The notes under the pieces are model-generated. The model saw only the letters and a program-made list of their open reading frames with translations. It searched no databases and had not been told where the DNA came from. Shown one piece after another: positions 55,901 to 64,000 of a stretch of DNA of 64,000 bases. The stretch's first letter is position 1. Each line of letters starts with the position of its first letter. The position numbers and the translations under genes are program-made. The DNA is from Rutidosis leptorrhynchoides (taxonomy: Eukaryota > Streptophyta > Magnoliopsida > Asterales > Asteraceae): positions 255,283,501 through 255,347,500 of the forward strand of contig NC_092341.1 of the NCBI RefSeq assembly GCF_046630445.1, given 5' to 3'.

Positions 55901-58581
55901 ATTCTATCGATGATTTATATCGATATCTGTCTTCTTCTTTTAACATTTGAATTTCTTTTGTTGTTGGTTCATATCCATTAGCCATAAGTGTAGCTAACAT
56001 TTCAGTTTCATCAATTGGTTCAGTACCTTCTCATAAAGAACATTCTCCTGTTCCTTGTAATTCTGGAAATTCTTCTAACAATTCTGCATGTGATTCTATA
56101 GTTTGAATATAATAGCATGTATCATCTGCAGATTGCGGTTGTTGTATTGCTCTATCAACTGAAAAGGTAACACTCTCTTCCTCTATACTTAGGGTCAGTT
56201 TCTTACCGAACACGTCTATCATTGCTTTAGCCGTGTTTAAGAATGGTCTTCCTAATATGAGAGGAACTTGAGAATCTTCTTCCATGTCCAGAACAACAAA
56301 ATCTACTGGAAATACTAAAGTACCAACTTTAACTAGCATGTTCTCCATTATCCCTCTAGGATATTTTACTGATCTATCGGCTAGTTGTATGCTTATTCTT
56401 GTTGGTTTCAATTCTCCAAGGTCTAGTTTAGTGTATAGTGAATACGGCATTAAATTTATACTAGCACCTAAGTCTGCCAATGCTTCTATTGAACTAAGAC
56501 TACCCAGAAAACATGGAATTGTGAAACTTCCTGGATCAGATAATTTTTCTGGTATCTTATACAACAGTACTGCAGAACAATTAGCATTCATAGTAACAGC
56601 CGAGAGTTCTTCCATTTTCTTTCTATTTGTGATTAGATCTTTCAGAAATTTAGCATATATAGGCATTCATGAAATCACATCAATGAAAGGAAGATTTACA
56701 TTTATTTGTTTAAACATATCCAAGAATTTGGATTGCTCGGCTTCAAGTCTCTCTTTTCTCATTTTACTCGGGTAAGGAAGTGGTGGTTGGTATGGTTTAA
56801 CATAAGGTTTAGCTTTAACTGTGTTATCTTCATTAACCTTTTCAACTACCGGTTCTTTTTCCTTATCTTGTTCAGGTTGTGGTTCTTGTGGAGTAGGAAT
56901 AGCTTCATCAGAAATTACAGGTATTTCAGGTGGTTTAAGTGTTGTACCACTTCTTGTGGTAATAGCTTTAGCTGTTTCATTCCGGGGGTTAGCATTTGTA
57001 TCACTAGGTAGACTTCCCGGTTTTCTTTCACCTAATAACCTTGCTAGGTTACTTACTTCTTGTTCCAGATTTTGAATAGAAGCTTGTTGATTTCTAAATG
57101 CTTGAGCATTTTGTTCATTGGTTTGTTTCTGAGATGTGAAAAACTGAGTTTGAGATTCAACTAGCTTCGTCATCATATCTTCTAAATTCGGCTTTTTTAT
57201 CATCGGTTTGTGGTGGTTTGTTTTGAAAATTAGGTCTTTGCTGATTGTAAGTATTATTGGATACTTGTTGATTACTAGGACCTTGTTGGTTGTTGTATGG
57301 AACATTGCGATTATAATTCTGGTTTTGATTGTAAATCGGTCTTGGCGATTGATAATTATTCTGATAATTATTTCCAGGCCTTTGGTTTAGATATGAAACA
57401 TTCTCTCTTTGTTCCATTGTTAATTCAATACTGAGACAATCTTTTGTCAAATGTGGTCCTCCACACTGCTCACAACTAATTCGTATTGAGTGAATATCCT
57501 TAGTCATCTTTTCCATTCGTCTCTCGACAGCATCTATGTTTGCTGAAATGGAATCTAAGTCATGGCTAGAATCGGCTCTAGCTGCTTTAGATGATCTAAC
57601 GATATCTTTTTCTTGATGCCACTCATGTGAGTGGGAAGTATTGTTATCAATAATCTTATAAGCGTCAGTTTCGGTTTTCTTCGTAATGGAACCACCAGCT
57701 GCTATATCGATGTCTTTCCTTGTAGTGATGTCGCATCCTTGGTAGAATATTTGTACTATTTGACAGGTGTCTAAACCATGTTGCGGACATCCTCTCAATA
57801 ACTTTCCAAATCTGGTTCACGCCTCATATAGAGTTTCATTTGGTTTCTGTGTGAATGTAACAATTTCTCCTTGAAGTCTTACGGCTTTAGATGCCGGAAA
57901 GAATTGTTTAAGAAATTTTTCAACTAAAACGTCCCATGTATCAATCGCCCCTTCAGGTAACGATTCCAACCAATCTTTGGCTTCTCCCTTTAAAGTCCAG
58001 GGAAATAACATGAGATATATATGTTCATCCTCCACTTCTCGGATGTTAAATAGTGTACAGATCCTATTAAAGGTACGAAGATGTTCATTTGGATCTTCCT
58101 TCGGCGCACCACTAAATTGGCATTGATTAGTTACCATGTGTAGGATTTGTCCTTTGATTTCATAATCTGGCGCATTAATGTCTGGATGAGTAATTGCGTG
58201 ACCTTAACCAGTGCGTTTAGCTCGCATTCGGTCTTCCATACTTAGAGGTTCCAGATTCTCCATAATTGAATTTGTTGAATCTGAATCACTAGAGGATTCT
58301 GATTTAATGGTTCGTTCCTCAACAATCTCTGTTTGAATGATTGGTGGTTCCGGAGGAAAAATTAATGGTTCAGGATCTATGAATCGTCCCTGAATATTCT
58401 CCGGATTCTCAATTGTGAGGTCGGGTTCAAAAAATGGATTATCGGAAATTTGAATTGGAGTACTTGGTCGACTGGATGACGATTCTAAAGAAAAATCAAC
58501 GGCGACAATATTTGCTAGATATCTTGATCGAGTTACAGGTGGTGAACGTACAAAAGGTGGTGAACGTTTTGCTCGGTGCAT
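52980..58581 (-). pseudogene. Athila gag-pol with five or more stops and a frameshift
   Basis: Collinear with 9258-14861. Lesions in reading order: TAA near 58203 (CAA in the sister), TGA near 57819 (TGG), a one-base T insertion in a homopolymer near 57190-57200 shifting the frame, TGA at 56669-56667 (GGA), TGA at 56033-56031 (GGA), TAA at 55901-55899 (GAA). From 55862 the frame is open to 52980 and includes the reverse transcriptase (FMDDFSVFG), RNase H, the integrase zinc module and D,D,E motifs, as well as the W codon that is mutated to stop in the other element. Protease ([13 protein letters not shown]) sits in the 56666-56031 stretch. It cannot give a full polyprotein. Confidence 0.9.
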
Positions 58582-58891
58582 TCACTGAATATCCTATTAG
58601 TTTTTAAAAAGAAAGAAAAATTATATAAGTTATCCAATTAATAGACTTTTCTGATTTTACCCACGTTTCGAATAGCCAAAAGATGCAGCAGAGGGGCAGG
58701 ATTCGTTTGGTCTCAATATAATTGAGTACTGTTTGGCTCCAATAACCCGGTCCACGTACAAATCCAACTATTACTACGAACCAGAAAATTTTGATGTCTA
58801 TCAATTTAACCGCTTAAAATAATTTTTCGTAATTTAAAGAAATTTAGAGAAGAAGTAGAAAATAAAATCTAAGTCTTAAAACTAGAATGTC

Positions 58892-58996
58892 GAGAAATAA
58901 GAAAGAAAAAGAGCGCGTCGGTATTAAAATTGGAGAAATAAGAAAGAAAAAGAGCGCGTCGGTATTAAAATTGGAGAAATAAGAAAGAAAAAGAGT
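58892..58996. repeat. 41-bp tandem repeat in the leader
   Basis: Units starting GAGAAATAAGAAAGAAAAAG at 58892, 58933 and (partial) 58974. Confidence 0.85.
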
Positions 58997-59691
58997 GACT
59001 TATAAAACTTTTAAAACACTCGACTAACCCAACCTTATTATTATCACTAACTTAAAATTAAAATTGCAAATTGAGATTACTAATTGGAGTGATAATTGAT
59101 ACATAGGTAAAAGGCGTCGAAAAATAAAAATAAGAAAGTAGCGCGTCGAAACTTAAAAAGGAACTAAAAACTTAAAAATTAAAAGTTGTGTCTAAAAATA
59201 TTAAAGCTTAAAAGAAATACTATATCCCAAATGGTAATAACTTAAAAAGGAACTACAAATTAAAAACGGCGTCGCAAAATTCTAAAGCATCTAAATCTTA
59301 GTCTAAAGAAAAAGCACTTAAGGGATTTTACGGCAAAGCCTAAAAATCCAGAAATAAAAATAACTATGGCAAAAACTATGATTTAAAACTAAATACGAGC
59401 GAAAAATACAAATATTACGCTAAAACAATTAAAAAGATACAAAATATAAAAATAAACTAAAAGTTGTAAAAATTACAATTTTTATAAAAATATTATTTTT
59501 ATATTATTTATTTTATAAAACTATTAATTTTATAAATTATTTAAACTATTTAAACTAAATAATACAAAATAATAATAAAAACTAAATTATATAATAATAA
59601 TAATACCCTAATTAGGGTTTAATTAATAATAATAATATATACTCTGTAATTAATGCTGTTTTAGGGTTGACTGTGGCCTGTCAGAAGACCT

Positions 59692-59760
59692 CCGCGAGTG
59701 CGGATAGTCCCAGTTCAAAACCTCCGCGAGTCGCGGAGGGTTCAATTTCAGCTATAAAAG
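59692..59760 (+). promoter_or_regulatory. paired GC module plus TATAAAAG, antisense to the element
   Basis: Cores CCGCGAGTGCGG (59692-59703, one base lost) and CCGCGAGTCGCGG (59724-59736), then TTCAATTTCAGC and TATAAAAG at 59753-59760. The order matches the LTR promoter block (module, AATTTCAACTCTGGC, TATAAAG) but on the opposite strand. Promoter activity is inferred only. Confidence 0.4.
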
Positions 59761-60081
59761 GGATCGATTTTTTACATGTTCAGTTTTTTTTTAATATTTT
59801 TATTATGTTTTTCTGTTTAATCAAATATATATAAAATATAAATATAACTAAATATTTTTATAAAACAATAAAATACTTATTTTTAAACTCAAAAGTAAAA
59901 AATACTTTTTTTTTTGAACTTTATATATTTTTTTAACAAACTCTTTTTGTATTTTTATATCTTTATATTTTTTTTTTTAAAAACTTATATTTTTACTTGA
60001 AAGACTTAATAAAAACTTTTACAAAATTATATTATTATTATTTTTTTTATATCATTAGCGTTGCGCTTTCGGCGTTTAAGT

Positions 60082-60099
60082 TCCCCGGCAGCGGCGCCA
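60082..60099 (-). promoter_or_regulatory. primer-binding site for tRNA-Asp
   Basis: Minus strand TGGCGCCGCTGCCGGGGA, eight bases from the LTR at 60108. Confidence 0.93.
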
Positions 60100-60107
60100 A
60101 AAATACT

Positions 60108-62015
60108 TGATGTGCGTAGAGGTGTATATGAAATAGCTTATATTTTACTAGGAAAAACTATTAAATATGATACAATTTTACACAAGATATTTATTTATTT
60201 ATAGAACGGATATAACTAAACCTTGCTACAACACTTATAGGCAGTGTACCTAATCGTACAGTAGTGTAGTTTTTAGTAAGTCCGGTTCGTTCCACAGGGA
60301 ATCTTTTAAACAAAGATTAACGCTATATTAGTTTTAATTTATAAAAATACAAATATATATAAGTAATATTATTATTATAAAGGGGGTTTTTTTACCGTTT
60401 AATGACCGGTTTGTCGATTTTAAAACTTTAGTCGCAGTTAAAACCTAATGTAAAATATTAAATAAATAAAAGACTTAATTTAAAGCGTAAAGTAAATAAC
60501 GATAATGAAATTGCAATAAATAAAAGTGCGATGAAATAAAATTGCGATAATTAAAAAGTGCGATAATTAAAAGTGCAATTAAATATGAAAATAAAGAAAT
60601 TATGCTTATTTAAACTTCCGTAATCATGATGTTTGACGTGTTGATTTTTAGTTTTATGCCCATGGGTTAATTGTCCTTTGTCCTGGATTATTTAATATGT
60701 CCGTCTGGTTTTTGTCCATAACAGTCCATCAGTCATAAATATAAAGTGCGTCAAATTATCCTTATACCCGAAGTTAAATATTCCAACTAATTGGGGACTT
60801 AAACTGTAACAAGGTCTTAATACTTTGTTTAATAATTACACCAGGATATCGACTGCGTGTAACCCAAGGTTTTAATACTTTGTTATTAATTATGCCAAGT
60901 GTCCTTGTACATAATTTCACCCCTGTTTTAATAATTCCATAGACTATTAATCCATTCCCGTGTTAAATGAACGATTATTCGTACATATAAATATCCCGCC
61001 CATCGTGTCCGATTGAGTGTATATGGTTATTTATAGGGACGTCCAATTGTAAATCTTTATATTAAAATTAACAAACTATCATTTAGTTAAACAAATATAA
61101 AGCCCATTAATAGCCCATAGTCTAATTTCCACAAGTGTCGTTCTTTTGTCCAAACCCCAATTATGGTACAAAGCCCAATTACCCAATTTTAGTAATTAGC
61201 CCAACATCATGATTACTTCGTTTTAAATAAGCATAATAATAACTTAGCTACGAGACATTAAATTAAAAAGGTTGAACATAACTTACAATGATTAAAAATA
61301 GCGTAGCGTTACACGGACAGAATTTCGACTTACACCCTTACAATATTCGCTAACATACCCTTATTATTAGAAATTAAAATTAAAATTAAAATTATAATAT
61401 AAATATATATACATATACGTTGATGAATGAAGAGAAAAAGGTGTGTAAAATTCGGCCGAATGCTCGGCCTTTTAAAGGTGGATTTCTGACTTTTTGGGCT
61501 CCGCGAGTGCGAACTTTTTGGTCTTCAAAGCTTCGCGAGTGCGGAGCTGTGGATTCCAGCTCACACAAGTTTGGCTCCTAGCTTGACGACGGTTTTATAA
61601 TATAATATAATATATATATTAATTTTAAGAATTAATTATATATTATATTATATTCATGTGCATAGTTGACTTGTAATTTTTAGTCCGTTGCGTCGAGCGT
61701 TAAGAGTTGACTCTGGTCCCGGTTCCAGATTTTCGAACGTCCTTTCGTATAATTTAATATCTTGTACTTTGCGTTTTGCGTCTTGTACTCTTGTAATTTT
61801 GAGACGTTTCTTATCAATAATTGGAACCACTTTGATTGTATTTTGTACTTTTGAGCTTTTTGGTTGTTTGCGTCTTCAATTCGTCGAATCTGTCTTTTGT
61901 CTTCACCTTTTATTATTTAAACAAATATTACTTGTAAATAGGACAACTGCAACTAAAAGCTTGTCTTTCTTGAGGGATAATGCTATGAAATATATGTTCG
62001 TTTTTAGCATTATCA
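60108..62015 (-). repeat. Athila LTR, right (5') copy of the complete element
   Basis: 1908 bp, TGATGTGCG to TTATCA, followed by ATTAT. The paired GC module at about 61501-61546 is decayed. Confidence 0.9.
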
Positions 62016-62020
62016 ATTAT
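62016..62020. repeat. target-site duplication ATTAT, right copy
   Basis: Same five bases as 47748-47752. Confidence 0.92.
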
Positions 62021-62899
62021 ATGCGGAGTGGCGAAGATAACGATATTCCCACCGCCAGCTCGCGCAATGAAAGGAAAGACGATGATGATCGATCACGCGA
62101 TCAAAACCGCGGAAGTAACTCTCGTGGAAGGTACCCTAGCGGTGGTCCTATCAGAAGTGATAAAGGAAAATCAAGTGGAAATTATCGAAACAGTAACCAG
62201 CGCGGCATCAATAATCAGAACTATGCGCTGCTGAAAAGTTTTTATAAAACACCAAAGGAAATTTTGGCAACCGAACCAGTGTGCGCGACCTTTGAGGTTC
62301 CAACTCCGCTTACAGAATTTGGTAAGCAGGATAAAACAAAGTATTGTGAATTCCATGATGATTACGGTCATGACACTAATCGATGTAAAAACTTGATGGA
62401 ATGAGTGCTTGAGGCACTGCGCACAGGTAAGTTGGATCACCTAAAACCACCTAAGAAAGACAAGGGGAAAGCCGCAGAGGAGGGGTCGAAGGCTAAAACT
62501 TTCGCATGGCAAAAAGTTGATAAAACAAAAAATGCCGACTTAACCATTAATATGGTCGACGCAGAGAAAGTTAGCCAGCGGAGAAAGTACAATGATCACC
62601 AGGATTGGGAACTTCTCCCAATCACATTTCCTCCTGTAATGTCAATCGACATGGTTAACGAGCCCATTATCATTAAGTGTCGCATCCCTACTTGCGGGGT
62701 ACAAATCAAACGCATGCATGTTGACACCGGGAGTGGCGTTGACATTATGTACGAACATTGCTATCGTTTCCTCCCTGCAGAAGTTAAAACGCAGTTACGC
62801 CAGTCTGATATTACGTTATCTGGGTTCTCCGGAGAAAGCTCATGGCCGCTAGGCCGGATAGAGCTAATAATAGAGCTCGCAGATGATAAGAATCCGTAG
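62021..62899 (+). CDS. Tat-type gag end and protease (two nonsense codons)
   Basis: Continues the frame broken at 47752. An Arg/Ser/Gly-rich segment leads to a zinc-knuckle-like CEFHDDYGHDTNRC near 62344-62385. Then TGA at 62402-62404 (probably TGG), a basic linker, and the aspartic protease with VDTGSGVDIMY near 62720-62752. TAG at 62897-62899 (probably CAG) ends the stretch, but the same frame continues as pol. The ATG at 62021 is internal to gag, not a start. Confidence 0.8.
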
Positions 62900-64000
62900 T
62901 TGGTCAGACATGAGTTAGTTGACTTTTATGTGGTTCGTTCAACTTCGTGGTACAATCCTCTGCTTGGGAGAAATTTCATACGACGTTTTAACATTATACC
63001 ATCGGCGGTGCATGGTTTGATTAAGTTTCCTACGAAGGGAGGGGTTGCCACAATTGCGTCACATCAAACAACCGAGTCGTGTGGTTCAGTTGTGCCTGTA
63101 AACATTCCCGGCATGGGAGAACAACTCGCAAGCAGTACGGTCATAGCAAACCGTTTACATCCGGATAAGAGAATTAAAATCGGTGCAGGCTTGTCAGCCG
63201 AAACAAAGGCCAAATTGCATGGAATATTATCCGCTAACGCAGATGTTTTCGCGTGGCGTGAATCAGACATGACTGGAGTTCCGCGAGATATTGCGGAACA
63301 TAAATTGAATGTTAATCCATCACTTACGCCTGTTAGACAAAAGAAGCGGCATATGGCTCTTGAGCGCAGTGATTGGTTGTGCGCAGAAGTAGATAACCTT
63401 GTCAAAGCAAACATTCTGCGGGAAGTGCGGTATCATACATGGTTTGCTAATCCTGTGTTAGCCAAAAAGGCTGACGGTAATTGGCAGATGTGCGTTGATT
63501 TTAAAGACATTAATAAAGCGTGTCCTAAGGATAACTACCCTCTCCCGGAGATAGATTGGAAGGTGGAATCATTATCAGATTTTCGGTACAAGTGTTTTCT
63601 AGATGCATACAAGGGTTATCACCAAATCTTAATGGCTGCAGAAGATGAAGACAAAACTGCTTTTCATACGTTGCAGGGTATTTATTGTTATACGAAGATG
63701 CCTTTCGGGTTAAAGAATGCAGGAGCGACCTATCAGCGCGTAATTGACGCAGCCTTCAAGCACCAAATCGGCAGAAATCTTGAAGCATATGTCGATGACT
63801 TGGTGATTAAAAGTAACACCGAAGAAGAAATGCTCGCGGACATCCTGGAAACGTTTGCATCTCTACGCAGGATCAACATGAAGCTTAACCCGCTCAAATG
63901 TAGTTTTGGGGATGAGGAAAGCAAGTTTCTAGGTCATGTGGTGACAGCGCGGGGAATCAAGGCAAATCCCAAAAAGATTGAAGCCATTGATAGTCTGCCA
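62900..64000 (+). CDS. Tat-type pol: protease end and reverse transcriptase, runs off the window
   Basis: Open from the TAG at 62897 to the window edge in the same frame. LLGRNFIRRFNIIPS closes the protease region. DVFAWRESDMTGVPRDI, PVRQKKRHMALER, NWQMCVDFKDINKACPKD, DAYKGYHQI, KMPFGLKNAGATYQR, the catalytic YVDDLVIKS near 63788-63814 and FLGHVVTARGI are in the proper order for reverse transcriptase. RNase H and integrase must lie further right. No lesion was seen in this part. Confidence 0.88.
   Translation, partial: MVRHELVDFYVVRSTSWYNPLLGRNFIRRFNIIPSAVHGLIKFPTKGGVATIASHQTTESCGSVVPVNIPGMGEQLASSTVIANRLHPDKRIKIGAGLSAETKAKLHGILSANADVFAWRESDMTGVPRDIAEHKLNVNPSLTPVRQKKRHMALERSDWLCAEVDNLVKANILREVRYHTWFANPVLAKKADGNWQMCVDFKDINKACPKDNYPLPEIDWKVESLSDFRYKCFLDAYKGYHQILMAAEDEDKTAFHTLQGIYCYTKMPFGLKNAGATYQRVIDAAFKHQIGRNLEAYVDDLVIKSNTEEEMLADILETFASLRRINMKLNPLKCSFGDEESKFLGHVVTARGIKANPKKIEAIDSLP

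Larger units (their letters stand above)
58582..60081 (-). other. 5' leader of the complete Athila element
   Basis: No gene. It contains a 41-bp tandem repeat at 58892-58996 and a paired GC module at 59692-59736. On the plus strand TATAAAAG follows at 59753-59760. Ends just before the primer site. Confidence 0.7.
47753..62015 (-). mobile_element. Athila-type LTR retrotransposon, complete ends, 14.3 kb
   Basis: Direct LTRs at 47753-49654 and 60108-62015, primer site for tRNA-Asp at 60082-60099, and the duplication ATTAT. Coding strand minus: leader, gag-pol (58581-52980), accessory ORF (52808-52392), 3' non-coding. ORF-1 and its intron are missing, with sequence jumping from the 5170-like region to the 7720-like region at about 51478. 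By eye the LTRs differ at roughly 15-20 positions in 1.9 kb. It belongs to a subfamily slightly different from the 1385-28675 composite (LTR start TGATGTGCG). Confidence 0.92.
45609..64000 (+). mobile_element. Tat-lineage Ty3/gypsy element, left part, interrupted by Athila
   Basis: Putative LTR (about 45609-46266), primer site at 46269, gag from 46382, then protease and reverse transcriptase to the window end. The insertion at 47753-62015 splits gag; the ATTAT duplication restores the frame. Tat affinity is from the gag zinc motif CEFHDDYGHDTNRC, the KACPKDNYPLPEID block and YVDDLVIKS. The right half is outside the window. Confidence 0.85.

Noticed and set aside
62021-62404. A new gene beginning at ATG 62021, or a fusion starting at 61688 in the LTR
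   Set aside because: The frame is the in-phase continuation of gag from 47752; reading through from the LTR is accidental.

Overview
This is a plant nuclear window that is almost all nested retrotransposons around a small receptor-kinase cluster. The base composition, intronless malectin-like receptor kinases, Athila/Tat/chromovirus elements and an Au-like SINE tail indicate a eudicot. The style of the LTRs suggests Asteraceae, but that is only a guess.

Layout. (1) 1-1384 is the integrase half of a Ty3/gypsy element. Its reading frame resumes at 28681 and the element ends near 29118. (2) Between those pieces, 1385-28675 is a composite Athila-type element (coding strand minus) bounded by near-identical ~2 kb LTRs and by one 5-bp target duplication, CGGCT (1380-1384 and 28676-28680). 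Inside are a nearly intact gag-pol (9258-14861, two point nonsense codons), a zinc-knuckle accessory ORF, an Athila ORF-1 (env-like position) with a GT-AG intron, an inverted LTR arm, a divergent LTR, and a second, already spliced ORF-1 copy. Next to the right LTR lies a nearly complete tRNA-Asp sequence including CCA. (3) 29119-29591 is the end of a malectin-type receptor kinase gene cut by the gypsy element. (4) 30077-34412 is a small TRIM element (TSD ATAAG) holding a 3.6 kb solo LTR (30725-34316, TSD TCTAC). (5) 35797-36262 is a LINE fragment. (6) 37426-39996 is an intact FERONIA-type receptor kinase and 41602-44096 a paralogue with a frameshift in the ectodomain. (7) 44258-44756 looks like a SINE. 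(8) 45609-64000 is a Tat-lineage gypsy element running off the right end. Its gag is interrupted in frame by a 14.3 kb Athila element (47753-62015, TSD ATTAT) that has lost ORF-1 and carries many gag-pol lesions.

How the parts relate. The only host genes are the tandem receptor kinases: one intact, one frameshifted, one truncated by a transposon. The most unusual material is the 27 kb Athila composite. Its junctions look like a record of faulty reverse transcription: tRNA primer copied into DNA, a spliced RNA reverse transcribed, and template switches to the opposite strand. A second unexplained signal is a paired 13-bp near-palindrome, CCGCGAGTCGCGG, placed 31 bp apart (start to start). It recurs in the LTRs, upstream of ORF-1 and in the 5' leader, and in several cases sits just upstream of a TATA-like box.
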